From assembly GCA_037367405.1 (NCBI GenBank), contig JAZKJV010011400.1, forward strand, positions 4,834,501 through 4,898,500: 64,000 nucleotides of DNA, read 5' to 3'. The notes under the pieces were generated by a model. That model ran no database searches and was not told the DNA's origin. It was given only the letters and a program-made list of their open reading frames with translations. Made by a program: the position numbers and the translations under genes. The DNA is from Ottelia alismoides. Lineage: Eukaryota > Streptophyta > Magnoliopsida > Alismatales > Hydrocharitaceae. Shown in pieces: positions 1 to 8,796 of the stretch (positions are counted from its first letter, which is position 1; each line of letters starts with the position of its first letter).

Positions 1-205
1 CGCCTTTGGGGACTGTCAACTGATGTCACCTCTCCCGGCGCAGTCACGGCATGGGAGGGCGAGGTTCCACCCGAGCCTTGGGCCCGGAGCGCCAATGCAG
101 TCCCATTGGAATTTGAGTTTTGAATCATGGCGCGACGCGCAGACGAACGTCCGCAGGCCATTTATGCCAGGCCGTTAACACCAAGGAATCTTTGACGGAG
201 TAACG
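1..205. repeat. R1 repeat element, copy a (with R2 left arm)
   Basis: This gene-free stretch holds a short R2 arm (TCACCTCTCCCGG, near 27) followed by an R1 element whose left arm GGGAGGGCGAGG starts at 53. The part from about 41 to 195 matches 45179-45335 with only about six differences by my reading. The right arm (CCTCGCCCTCCC) is missing, so this copy is truncated at its 3' side, close to the stop of the ABC transporter gene. Confidence 0.75.
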
Positions 206-219
206 ATTCTCAAATTACT

Positions 220-3162
220 TTACCAGTAAACATATTGCAGGAAACGCTCGCGATCCTTGGCAGCCAGCGAATCGACGTTTCTCACCAGGTAGCGATTGTC
301 TTCGCTATCGATCAGCAGTTTGCCATCCTCTCCAAAGTCCAAGGCCTGGCTTTGCGTCCAGCGCATGGTAAAGCGTTCAGGACCTGACTGGGTCCGCACA
401 TCGAAGTCCAGGTATCCATGTCGCAGAGTAATGTTCTGTACGGCCTTGATCTCGCGCATCAAGTAGCGTTGCTCCAGACTGGCGCGCATCAACCGCTGCG
501 CGTGTGCAGGCCAATCGCTCAGGTTGCGGACCATGCCCAGTTCAATCTCTTCGCCTGCTTCGTTCCAACTGCGGACGCTCAGATAGGCATCACAGTGGGT
601 GGCAGGAAAGGTCCTCAAGACAAAGGCGCTCTGGCCCAGGCACTCGGTGCCTTGCCACAGTTCCAACTGACCATATGAGCCTGGTTTGAACTGGCAGGTG
701 TGCGGTTCAAGCCACTGGATGAAATTCGCCGCGGCCGGTGGCTGAGCAGAATCGCTTTCCTCCGGACCCAGGTGTTGACGAATACGATTCGGATGTGGCT
801 CGGTCAGCAATGTGTCGACCGTTGGGGTCTTGGTCACTTGAGTCTGCATCCGCACCAGGCGAGCGTAGATGCCGTCTTGATTCAAAAGCTCTGCATGTGA
901 ACCTTGTTCAGCCAGGCTGCCGCGATCGAACACCAGGATGCGATCGGCGTTGCGGAGCGTAGAGAGGCGGTGAGCGATGGCCACGGTCGTGCGACCTTGA
1001 ATCAGAACTTCCAGAGCTTGCTGAATACTGCGTTCGGCTTCCGCGTCGATATTGCTGGTCGCTTCGTCCAGTACCAGGATTCGAGGATCGTACAGCAGCG
1101 TACGAGCGATCGAGAGACGTTGCTTTTCACCTCCAGAGAGCCCTGCGCCGTGCTCGCCCAGCAAGGTTTCGTAGGCCAGTGGTTGCCGACAGATGAAGTC
1201 GTGAGCTCCGGCTGCTTTGGCGGCTGAGATACCCTCTTCGATCGTTGACGCCGGTCGACCGTACGACAGGTTCTTCCAAATCGTGCCACGGAACAAAAAT
1301 GAATCTTGAAAGACTATACCCAATCGCTCACGCAATTGCTGGCGCGAGATACGCCGGATGTCGATGCCATCGACCGTGATCTGACCTTCTTGCACATCGT
1401 AGAACCTGCCCAGCAGGTTGACCATGGTTGTTTTTCCCGAACCGCTGCGGCCCACGATGCCGACCATCTCACCGGCGGCTACTTCGAACGAGATGTTTTT
1501 CAGGACGGGTTGATTGCGATCGTAGCCAAAGGTCACGTTGGAGAAACGAATGGCTCCTTGCGGATTATCCCAGGGCTGTGGCTCTCGAGCATCTTCGATC
1601 GATAGCGGTGTATCGAGCAATTCCAGCACGCGCTGACTGCCCGAGAGAAAGCTGGTCAGCCAGGTAGTGAAACTCGATAAGGCACTCAGCGGAGCATAGA
1701 ACATAGCCAGGTATGCCAGAAACGCGATCAGTTGGCCCAGCGTCATATCATGACCAATTACATCGCGACCACCGACATACCACACGATCAAGCCACCCAG
1801 GCTGAAGACGATTTGCATGGCCGCCGAGTAGTTCGCGTTGGTCGATTCAACCCACAGACGCCAATCACGCAAGTGATCGCTGGCCTCGCGAAAACGCTTG
1901 AACTCGCGATCCTCTTGGGCAAACGCTTTGACCACGCGAATGCCCGACAACATGCCGCTGAGCACCGACATCTGTTTGCTGGATGCGTCCCACAAACGAT
2001 AGTGGCGCGGATAGACTTTGCGCCAAAAGACCCACGATCCCAGAAATACCAGTGGTACCGGGATCAACGTGAATATGGCTAGTTTTGGATTGATCCACAG
2101 CAACATCGCGCCGACACCAAACAGTTGCACGATCTGCAGCAGGAAACCGCCGGTGAATTGATGCATCAAGCCGTGCAGGACTTCGCTGTCATGAGCGACG
2201 CGGCTGAGCATCGATCCAACCTGGTGTCGATCGTAATAAGCGATCGCTAGCTTCTGTAGCTTTTCCACCATTTGGGCGCGCAACGTACTGGTCAGGCCCG
2301 TACCGATTTGCGTGGCCAAACGGCCTTTGAATACAGCGACCACCGACAGCATGACACGCGACATGGCCAGTGCCAGCACGACCACCAGCAAGGCCGTTTG
2401 GAAATCAACTTGACTGGTCGTTGCAGCGCTGCCAGTTGCTGCGTCACTGGCTGAGCCGACGGCGCCGGCCGGTGTGGTCAGAATCTGGTCGACCATCGTT
2501 TGTTGCAGCTTGGGCGGAATCAGTTCGGCAGCTACACCGACCACGGTCAACAGGCACAGCATGATCGCGCCCCGCTGATACGGACGCAGCAGATCGACCA
2601 CGCGCCTGGCCACCTGGCCTTTGGGCACGCAGCGTGGGCAACTCTCACTGGCCGTGGTCAGCCGTAATGAACATTTCGGACATCGATGGGGATCCAGTCG
2701 GGCTTCTTCACTATCGCCAACCAGTTGCAACATCTCGGGTGCGTGATCGCTTTGGCAGTAGCGTTCTATCAGTCGGGATATCTTGTGAAACCGTGTGGCC
2801 ATGGCGTTGGAATAACGCAGCCAATCGACCCAGTGGCCGTCGATCTTCAACTGCAAGACACCGGAACCAACGCCGGCGTGCGTCCGCGCAGAACTGACTT
2901 CGCCGGTAGCCACATGTCTCAGCAACTTGCCACCGGCCAGCAATTCGGCTGGCGAGGGAGCTGGCAGTGCAGAATCGTACTCAGGCGCGGTGGCCAGTTC
3001 TTGAACTACCGAGTAGTGATCGGGCGTGATCACCAGCCACTGCCTGGTTCGCGCTCCGCTGAGGTCAACATCCGTGTCGATGGCCAAAAGTATCGGGCGA
3101 TGATTCAGGCCATGGGTATCCAAACACCCCCGCACTAAAGCAGGCAGTAGTACCGCGTTCAT
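220..3162 (-). CDS. ABC exporter (fused permease-ATPase) with C-terminal DUF1854 domain
   Basis: A 980-residue protein. Residues about 1-160 are an N-terminal region of unknown role, followed by a CxxC...CxxC zinc-ribbon-like motif (CPKC and CPRC). A six-helix ABC type-1 membrane domain and one ATPase domain follow, with Walker A (GRSGSGKTT), signature (LSGGEKQ) and Walker B (ILVLDEATSNID). The last ~150 residues match DUF1854 (pattern LEQRYLMREI...LLIDSEDNRYLVRN). In some proteobacteria DUF1854 proteins and a dedicated ABC transporter sit beside cyanophycin genes as separate genes; here they are one polypeptide. It should act as a homodimeric exporter; the substrate is not visible and no cyanophycin synthetase is in the window. 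It is divergent from the gene at 3238. No clear ribosome site precedes the ATG, so the start is less certain than the domains. Confidence 0.9.
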   Translation of the reverse strand: MNAVLLPALVRGCLDTHGLNHRPILLAIDTDVDLSGARTRQWLVITPDHYSVVQELATAPEYDSALPAPSPAELLAGGKLLRHVATGEVSSARTHAGVGSGVLQLKIDGHWVDWLRYSNAMATRFHKISRLIERYCQSDHAPEMLQLVGDSEEARLDPHRCPKCSLRLTTASESCPRCVPKGQVARRVVDLLRPYQRGAIMLCLLTVVGVAAELIPPKLQQTMVDQILTTPAGAVGSASDAATGSAATTSQVDFQTALLVVVLALAMSRVMLSVVAVFKGRLATQIGTGLTSTLRAQMVEKLQKLAIAYYDRHQVGSMLSRVAHDSEVLHGLMHQFTGGFLLQIVQLFGVGAMLLWINPKLAIFTLIPVPLVFLGSWVFWRKVYPRHYRLWDASSKQMSVLSGMLSGIRVVKAFAQEDREFKRFREASDHLRDWRLWVESTNANYSAAMQIVFSLGGLIVWYVGGRDVIGHDMTLGQLIAFLAYLAMFYAPLSALSSFTTWLTSFLSGSQRVLELLDTPLSIEDAREPQPWDNPQGAIRFSNVTFGYDRNQPVLKNISFEVAAGEMVGIVGRSGSGKTTMVNLLGRFYDVQEGQITVDGIDIRRISRQQLRERLGIVFQDSFLFRGTIWKNLSYGRPASTIEEGISAAKAAGAHDFICRQPLAYETLLGEHGAGLSGGEKQRLSIARTLLYDPRILVLDEATSNIDAEAERSIQQALEVLIQGRTTVAIAHRLSTLRNADRILVFDRGSLAEQGSHAELLNQDGIYARLVRMQTQVTKTPTVDTLLTEPHPNRIRQHLGPEESDSAQPPAAANFIQWLEPHTCQFKPGSYGQLELWQGTECLGQSAFVLRTFPATHCDAYLSVRSWNEAGEEIELGMVRNLSDWPAHAQRLMRASLEQRYLMREIKAVQNITLRHGYLDFDVRTQSGPERFTMRWTQSQALDFGEDGKLLIDSEDNRYLVRNVDSLAAKDRERFLQYVYW

Positions 3163-3237
3163 TAAAGTGTTACAGCCTCGAGAAAAAGGAGTATCATAAG
3201 TAGGCGCTTACATACGTATCTCAGGAAAGTGTTTTTT

Positions 3238-3909
3238 ATGCAATGGTCTGTAAAGGGACAAACCGCTCAACTGGATTGGTCGAACTGGAAATGGGTTTTC
3301 AATATGGCCCAGCCTTCGACCGGCATGGCTCTGTTAGGGCCCTCACAAACGCCTTGGCAATTGCTAGCGATCAATCCTGTGCCCGGCCACGCCAGTCAAA
3401 TCGACGACTGGTTTGTTCGCGGAAGTGATCTGATGGTGCGCTACGGTCAATCGGAAGCCGATAGCTTTGCCTTTCAAGTCGATTGCCGGGCGATACCTGA
3501 AGCTGAATTGGGCTCGGCCGAATGCGGCTTTGATGTTTGGTTGAGCGTGCAAACTCAGTTGCTCGATGCGCATCCAACGTTGGAAGTCCTGCATCAGATT
3601 CCCGCTGGTCAGTGGCGAGCGATCGACGATGGCGGCGGAGAGATTGAGGAAGGGCCGGTCGCCATGCTGACCTGTCAAACCGCCACGGGGTCGATGGCCA
3701 TGTTAGTGCACCCCAGCGATCAGCCTCAGTCGGAACTTTTGTCTCAGGCTGGCCTGGGACGGGTGCGGTTGTTCGGTAACTTCATGGAGAAAGGCGTCAT
3801 ACGCCGCGGCCGATTGCGCTGCCTGGTCAGCAGCCAACTCATCGAGAGCGATCGTTTGCAGCAGCTCTATGAAGATTTCGCCCACAGCCCTTTGCCGCTA
3901 ACAACGTAG
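3238..3909 (+). CDS. Conserved hypothetical protein, divergent from the ABC exporter
   Basis: A protein of about 223 residues that I do not recognise. It has no signal peptide or membrane segment, is rich in Trp near the N-terminus and looks like a soluble mixed alpha/beta protein. The ATG at 3238 is preceded by AGGAAAG at a good distance; the in-frame GTG at 3229 lies too close to that site. The 75-bp gap to the divergent ABC exporter suggests shared control, which is inference only. The stop codon lies inside the first copy of a 25-bp direct repeat. Confidence 0.6.
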   Translation: MQWSVKGQTAQLDWSNWKWVFNMAQPSTGMALLGPSQTPWQLLAINPVPGHASQIDDWFVRGSDLMVRYGQSEADSFAFQVDCRAIPEAELGSAECGFDVWLSVQTQLLDAHPTLEVLHQIPAGQWRAIDDGGGEIEEGPVAMLTCQTATGSMAMLVHPSDQPQSELLSQAGLGRVRLFGNFMEKGVIRRGRLRCLVSSQLIESDRLQQLYEDFAHSPLPLTT

Positions 3910-3964
3910 TGCATCTGTCCTCAGACCGGTACGCACCAACAACGTAGTGCATCTGTCCTCAGAC
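3902..3964. repeat. 25-bp direct duplication spanning a stop codon
   Basis: The 25 bases at 3902-3926 recur exactly at 3940-3964, a 38-bp period. The first copy contains the TAG stop of the preceding gene. It looks like a short tandem duplication; the second copy would give the same stop context. Confidence 0.85.
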
Positions 3965-3978
3965 GCTAACGCAGGTCG

Positions 3979-4488
3979 TCACCGAGTCGCCGGGATAACT
4001 CCCCCATTGAATGAAAGCACCGTGGGCGACTTCGGTGGGTGCCATTGTTCTGGCATTCTTTCCTGCTCGTACTCGTGCTCGTGCTCGTGCTCGGATGAAG
4101 TGAAGTACACCGATGGTCTCTCCGACACCGAGTTGTTTCGCGCCACCAGCTTAGTGAGCATGGCCACGATGCGCTGCAGTTGTGATTTGCCGGTCAGACT
4201 GTCTTCAGGCTCGATCGCCTGGCACACAGTTAGAATGTCGTGGATGGCCGCACATTCCAAGGCCGAACCACGCGCAATATCGAAGAAACGACTGCGGTCC
4301 TTCAAGCTATGTTTGCCATTGCCTTCCGCGATGTTCAGCGGGATCGATTAGGCAGGACGAAGCCACTGATCGCGAGCATGAGGATTGTTGCCCGACAATG
4401 CATTTGCGATGGCATAAGAGAATGCCACGTAGTCAATCGAGAGGCGATACACATTGAGTTTCTCGTGATCGAAGATTGGTTCGCTCAT
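3979..4488 (-). pseudogene. Four-helix bundle protein (23S rRNA IVS-protein family), in-frame stop
   Basis: Read from the ATG at 4488, which has a strong ribosome site (AAAGGAG) upstream, the frame gives a typical four-helix-bundle (TIGR02436/Pfam 05635) N-terminus beginning MSEPIFDHEKLNVYR. A TAA at 4348-4350 interrupts it at codon 47, just before the family's hallmark SIPLNIAEGNGK. The same frame then runs on without another stop to 3979, including LKDRSRFFDIARGSALEC and a Glu/His/Tyr-rich tail encoded by a (CTCGTG)n-like tract at 4070-4095. Family members usually have Gln at the stop position, so one C-to-T change explains it. Upstream control and reading frame are otherwise intact, so the lesion looks recent. 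The C-terminal ~25 residues after the tail are unusual. A downstream restart at 4305 could still give a fragment. Confidence 0.8.
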
Positions 4489-4538
4489 TGGACTCCTTTC
4501 GAGCACGAGCAAAGGGAAATACGACTATGTTTCGAAAG

Positions 4539-5762
4539 CTACTTGGTCGCAGTAATCTCAGCGCAGTAGCAACTGGCCGGATCGGCTCGCTCTTGTAGTG
4601 CTTGTGCTTGGGCCGCGATGGTTCGAGAGCAAGTAATTGTGTGTGCTGGTTCAGAGTTGACTTGCAATTGAACCGGTTGGTCGAGGTCCAGGAGTTGATC
4701 GCACAAGCGCACCCGGACGCGAGCATCGGCTGGAGCTTTGATCTGGATGGTTTGTCCGCTGATCTCGGCGATGATTTCTTGTCCCACTTTGGCGGATTCT
4801 GGTTCGACAGCTAGCCAATAGAAACGTTTGCCCAGAATGTCATCTTGTCGCCACACAACTTTTTTGGGCCATGGGTTACGTGTATGCCTGGCCATCCAAG
4901 GCAAGGCTTCGGCATCTTCGCGGTTCATCCAGTGGCCGCGACCGGTGTGCAGTTTGACATAATACTCGTAGCCGTTTGGATCGGCCGCATGCAGTGCGCT
5001 TAGCTGCTCGTCCCATTTGCGGGCGATCTCATTGCGTCCATAGCCATCATCCTTTTCGCCCACATGCACGGCGAAAGGCAAGTTACGCAGGCCCAGTGGT
5101 GAGGCTTCGTTCGGGTGGCCAGCCATCATGGCGGCGGCGGCAAAGCGATCGGCCATGCGCGGGGCGAGCTGGTAAACGCCATCGCCGCCAGCCGAATAGC
5201 CGGTCAGGTACACGCGGTTGGGGTCGACATCGCTGAGCGCGATCAGGTTTTCGATCAAGCGATCGAACATCGCATCGATGTGAGCTTCGTGCCACAAGTT
5301 CCAGGTATTGGTGGGAGCGCGCGGAGCCACATACAGGCCTTCGTCCAGTTCATACAGTCGCTGTTGATTTCGCCACTGTTCGTTATTGACTGCGGCCGGC
5401 GCGCCGCCACCGCCGTGCATCGAGATCACTAACGATCGACCGGAGGCGGGTTTGTCACCGAACTCCTTGATCTTGAACTTCAGGACCTTGTCGTCCAGCT
5501 TGATTTCCTCGGCTTGCATCTCCGCAGCGCGTTCCTGGCGGAGCTGCCCTCGGCGATCCTCCCACAAGAGCGATTGCGTTTGAGCCGCTTCCTCTTTGGT
5601 CAGTTGCTGACGCGCGAAAGCCTGCTCTGCTAGCGCCGGCCGCTGGGCGGGTTCTTGAGCCAAATAACTCTTCAGGGACTCGACCACCGAAGTTTGGGCA
5701 TGGCAGAAACCGCCAACCAGAAAACCAACAACCAGAGCACCGGCCAGCCTAATTGTCTTCAT
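4539..5762 (-). CDS. Secreted alpha/beta hydrolase (PHB-depolymerase-like esterase)
   Basis: A protein of about 407 residues. The start chosen is the ATG at 5762, because it gives a clean signal peptide (MKTIRLAGALVVGFLVGG, cleavage near CHAQ); the longer frame runs back through a repeat element. An HGGGGAP oxyanion segment precedes the nucleophile motif GYSAGG (Ser near 189), an Asp in the GEKDDGYG segment and His near 275 (GRGHWM), which fits a catalytic triad. The ~80 residues after about 320 look like a small beta domain. It resembles the Esterase_phd/dienelactone hydrolase group found secreted in planctomycetes; the substrate is unknown. It lies 50 bp upstream of the broken four-helix-bundle gene on the same strand. 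Confidence 0.8.
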   Translation of the reverse strand: MKTIRLAGALVVGFLVGGFCHAQTSVVESLKSYLAQEPAQRPALAEQAFARQQLTKEEAAQTQSLLWEDRRGQLRQERAAEMQAEEIKLDDKVLKFKIKEFGDKPASGRSLVISMHGGGGAPAAVNNEQWRNQQRLYELDEGLYVAPRAPTNTWNLWHEAHIDAMFDRLIENLIALSDVDPNRVYLTGYSAGGDGVYQLAPRMADRFAAAAMMAGHPNEASPLGLRNLPFAVHVGEKDDGYGRNEIARKWDEQLSALHAADPNGYEYYVKLHTGRGHWMNREDAEALPWMARHTRNPWPKKVVWRQDDILGKRFYWLAVEPESAKVGQEIIAEISGQTIQIKAPADARVRVRLCDQLLDLDQPVQLQVNSEPAHTITCSRTIAAQAQALQERADPASCYCAEITATK

Positions 5763-5832
5763 GAGAGTTTCGATCAAAAGCGAATTCGATGCGTCGACGT
5801 GCTCAAGCCTGCGAGCGGTGGACGCAAGCCTG

Positions 5833-5889
5833 GTAGCCACCGTCGCCAGAGGGTGGACGCGAAAGTTAACGCTTTCCACCGGTGGCTAC
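5833..5889. repeat. R3 hairpin repeat
   Basis: A simple R3 unit: GTAGCCACCG at the left pairs with CGGTGGCTAC at the right, with an inner GCGAAAGTTAACGCTTTCC palindrome. It lies upstream of the esterase start. The 5763-6008 gap holds nothing else I can name. Confidence 0.75.
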
Positions 5890-6008
5890 GAAGACTTCAT
5901 CCAATGAGCTTGCCAAGGGGCGCTGTCCAACTAGGGTCTGGACAATAAAACCAGGCAGGACAACAACAACCAACCAGTCCAGCAGCCGCCACCGCGCGCC
6001 AGACAAAG

Positions 6009-6095
6009 CGGATGGGGAGGGATTCGAACCCCCGGTACCCGCAAGGGTACAGCGGTTTTCAAGACCGCCGCCTTAAACCACTCGGCCACCCATCC
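6009..6095 (-). tRNA. tRNA-Ser (anticodon UGA)
   Basis: The reverse complement folds as a class II tRNA. The acceptor stem GGATGGG pairs with CCCATCC and the discriminator base is G, as for serine. The anticodon stem carries the loop CTTGAAA with anticodon TGA. A long variable arm (GTACCCTTGCGGGTAC) and a GGTTCGAATCC T-arm are present. CCA is not encoded. It reads UCA and, by wobble, other UCN codons. Confidence 0.97.
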
Positions 6096-6161
6096 GGCGA
6101 GTAGTAAGCAGAGATTCTAACCAACTGCGGCACGGCCTTCCAGCCTGCCTGGCCGGACATA

Positions 6162-6379
6162 GGGAGGGCGAGGCTGAAGCAGGCGGTATGGCTCGGGAGG
6201 GCGAGGCTCCTGCCGAGCCTTTGGCTGACAGCACCACGCAAGATCCGTTGGGGAGAGAGTCACTGCACCAGCCTTTCGCGAGCCGATGGGCGCGGAGGTC
6301 GTCTCTCAAACCGGTAAGCCCAACGAATCTTTGGTTAATACTGCCCGCGGTACGGCTCGGGTAGAACCTCGCCCTCCCA
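6162..6379. repeat. R1 repeat element, copy b
   Basis: Left arm GGGAGGGCGAGG occurs at 6162 and again at 6195; the right arm CCTCGCCCTCCC ends at 6379. The ends form an inverted repeat around a core with AACGAATCTTTGGTTAAT, shared with other copies. This fills the 6096-6402 gap between the tRNA and the DUF1559 gene. Confidence 0.75.
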
Positions 6380-6402
6380 TAGGTTTGCAAGATGTTGTTG
6401 CG

Positions 6403-7410
6403 TTAGTATTCGCCAGCGATGTCGCCGCGGTCTCTGGTCAGCAGGGCGACGAAGGTACGGGGATCGATCGTAGCTGAGAGGAATTGCACCGAACCATCAC
6501 CGAAGGTGAACATGGCTCCTCCGGTATGGAACGCATAAATCTCCGAATCGTTGGTGCAATTCATCAAGCAGTTGCCGACGATTGTCGTGTTGCCATTGCT
6601 GGCGCTTTCGTTTTGCACGCCCAGGGCATTGGCACCGTCGATGCTGAAACCGCTGTTGATGTCGGCCCAGCCCCAACCGTCGGCTGTGGTCGGCGTTCCA
6701 AAGGCAATGCCAGGACGGGGATTCAAGCCTTTGCGGCCCGAAATATAGATGTTCGGACGGCCTGCGCCTTCGCCCAGTACGGCGGTGTTGGAGAGACCAT
6801 CGGTGATCATGGCCAGCGACACGCCTTGAGGACCACGGCCCAGCGCGCCGAAGGTATCCCTGGTTCCCAGCGATGGTAAACCGGCCAGAACGAAGGCAGA
6901 ATTGCGTACCGCGTTGATCGAACCATAGTCGGCATAACCCCAAATAGGACGATCGGTTCGCGTGCTATTGGTGATGGCTCCATACAGGTTCTGCGCGGGC
7001 AACTCGCGATCGGTGGGAGCTGAAGGGCAAAGCATGGTTGGAATGCGGCTGGTGGTCAGCGGGTCATTGACGGCGGCATACCAGGGCGTTCCGAATTGAT
7101 ATCGAGAGTGCATGGTCGTCTGCTCGATGTAGGGCAGGATCATGGCGGTCCAGGATTGCTGGAAGATTTGCGGCGATGAGAGATTGATGCGGCTGGGCGG
7201 CCAACGCTTATGAGCGCTTTCATAGTTATGCAGGGCCAGGCCCAGTTGTTTCATGTTATTGCTACAGCTCATGCGCCGAGCCGCTTCGCGGGCAGCTTGA
7301 ACGGCCGGTAGTAGCAATCCCACCAGGATGCCAATAATGGCGATCACCACCAACAGTTCCACCAACGTGAATCCTGAACGCGAACCCGACCTTGGGCGAG
7401 AGTTTTGCAT
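6403..7410 (-). CDS. DUF1559 protein with prepilin-type N-terminus
   Basis: A 335-residue protein. It opens with a type III signal (RSGFTLVELLVVIAIIGIL), so prepilin peptidase should cut at G|F and methylate the Phe. The DUF1559 signature REAARRMSCSNNMKQLGLALHNYE follows, and near the C-terminus is HTGGAMFTFGDGSV, an exact H-X9-DG motif. This large planctomycete family is thought to form pseudopilus-like or surface structures, but the role of most members is unknown. No neighbouring secretion gene is present. The 253-bp gap to the next gene holds no obvious feature. Confidence 0.95.
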   Translation of the reverse strand: MQNSRPRSGSRSGFTLVELLVVIAIIGILVGLLLPAVQAAREAARRMSCSNNMKQLGLALHNYESAHKRWPPSRINLSSPQIFQQSWTAMILPYIEQTTMHSRYQFGTPWYAAVNDPLTTSRIPTMLCPSAPTDRELPAQNLYGAITNSTRTDRPIWGYADYGSINAVRNSAFVLAGLPSLGTRDTFGALGRGPQGVSLAMITDGLSNTAVLGEGAGRPNIYISGRKGLNPRPGIAFGTPTTADGWGWADINSGFSIDGANALGVQNESASNGNTTIVGNCLMNCTNDSEIYAFHTGGAMFTFGDGSVQFLSATIDPRTFVALLTRDRGDIAGEY

Positions 7411-7663
7411 GAGCCGGCTTTTCCTCTAATAGTTTTGTGAAATATCCTGCGAAATGATCGGTAACTGCAGGCCGGTCATGGTACAGCCGCCTCAAGTCCG
7501 TTCTGTTAAGGTTGCGTTAAGGTTTGATGAAGGCAGCATCAAGTCTGAAAGTGCTTGCCCGCATGGCTGGGGTTTGTCATAGTGACTGGCAGTGTTCTAC
7601 TGAGATCAGGTCTGATTAGGCCTTGGCCGCGCTTGCTCGCCGCCAACAGCCGGGAGTATCGAG

Positions 7664-8422
7664 ATGAAGTACTGGGTACTAGCGATAATTTGGATGCTCG
7701 CACTTTCCCGGCCAGGCGTGGCTCAAGACACTGCCGCGACCCAGGGCCAGTCGGCGGCCAAGGCCAGCGACAAGACCAATAGCAACACCAACAGCAACAC
7801 CAACGACAAGATTCCGCCGGCTAAAACGCATTTCATGGGGCGGCGCATTGCGCAGGCGATGAGTTTTCACGGTGCCAGTTGGCTCATCCGCAACGAGCGC
7901 GAGCAGGAAGAGCGTCCCACGCAAGTGCTTGCCCAGCTGGGCCTGAAGCCTGGCATGACCGTCTGCGATATGGGCTGTGGCAATGGCTTTTATGCGCTCG
8001 AGATTGCCAAATCAATTGCTCCGGGTAATGTGCTAGCCGTGGATATTCAGCCGGAGATGTTGCACCTGTTGAAGCTGCGGGCCGATGAAGTGAAGATCGA
8101 AAATGTCCAGCCACTGCTGGGGACTGTGGTCGATCCGCAGTTGGCGCCTGCTTCGGTCGACCTGGTGCTGATGGTCGACGTGTACCATGAGTTCTCTCAT
8201 CCCGAACCGATGATGAAAGCCATTCGCCAAAGTCTCAAGCCCGGCGGGCGGATCGCGCTGCTGGAGTTTCGCGAAGAAGACCCGCGAGTTCCTATCAAAC
8301 CCGAACACAAGATGAGCAAAAAGCAGATCCTGAAAGAATACAAGCACCATGGTTTCAAGCTGGTCAAAGAGTACGACGAGCTACCTTGGCAGCATCTGAT
8401 GTTCTTTGAGGCACAGCCGTAG
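7664..8422 (+). CDS. Exported class I SAM-dependent methyltransferase
   Basis: A 252-residue protein with a signal-peptide-like start (MKYWVLAIIWMLALSRPGVAQ) and a low-complexity linker rich in Asn, Ser and Thr (residues about 40-50). A class I methyltransferase fold follows: motif I VCDMGCGNGFYALEIA near residue 100, an acidic residue at the end of strand 2 (VDIQPEML), and a motif resembling UbiE/Methyltransf_11 proteins (LKPGGRIALLEFRE). GGGAG lies seven bases before the ATG. The substrate is unknown. Export is odd, since SAM is made in the cytoplasm. Confidence 0.85.
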   Translation: MKYWVLAIIWMLALSRPGVAQDTAATQGQSAAKASDKTNSNTNSNTNDKIPPAKTHFMGRRIAQAMSFHGASWLIRNEREQEERPTQVLAQLGLKPGMTVCDMGCGNGFYALEIAKSIAPGNVLAVDIQPEMLHLLKLRADEVKIENVQPLLGTVVDPQLAPASVDLVLMVDVYHEFSHPEPMMKAIRQSLKPGGRIALLEFREEDPRVPIKPEHKMSKKQILKEYKHHGFKLVKEYDELPWQHLMFFEAQP

Positions 8423-8442
8423 AGCGTTTCTCGCGAGACGCT
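8423..8442 (+). terminator. Hairpin after the methyltransferase gene
   Basis: An almost perfect palindrome (AGCGTTTCTCGCGAGACGCT) starts directly after the stop codon. No long T-run follows, so it is a weak candidate terminator. Confidence 0.45.
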
Positions 8443-8453
8443 ATTGGCTCTTC

Positions 8454-8480
8454 GTAGCCACCGCTGCCAAGCGGTGGAAA
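8454..8480. repeat. R3 arm fragment
   Basis: TTCGTAGCCACCGCTGCCAAGCGGTGG, a single R3 end. The rest of the 8423-8796 gap has no clear gene; TTGACG near 8579 and TATAGC about 19 bases later could be a weak promoter for hpf, but I give that low weight. Confidence 0.6.
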
Positions 8481-8796
8481 ACACGGCTATCGCGTCCACC
8501 CGCTGGCCAGGGTGTCTGTCTCAGGAGAGTCACTCGATGCTTCCCCCCGCTTGGGCTATGGCGGGCTAAAAACCTCTATTTGACGGGTTCGGGGTGGCAA
8601 GTCGTATAGCGGCAACCGGGACCAAAGCTACAATGCTGGGGATTGCGGTCCTGCAAACTCGCACCTAGGCGGTTCTGCGAACCCATGGGGGCAGAGGCTA
8701 GGCCGAGGCTATGCCGACGACGAGCTTTGGGCGGACCCATTGCAACAAGAGGAAAAGTTTTATCCGAGGCTGGTTTGCTTCAACTGGAGATCTCGA

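Noticed and set aside
5763..5879. N-terminal extension of the esterase
   Set aside because: It runs through an R3 repeat and would bury the signal peptide; the ATG at 5762 is better.
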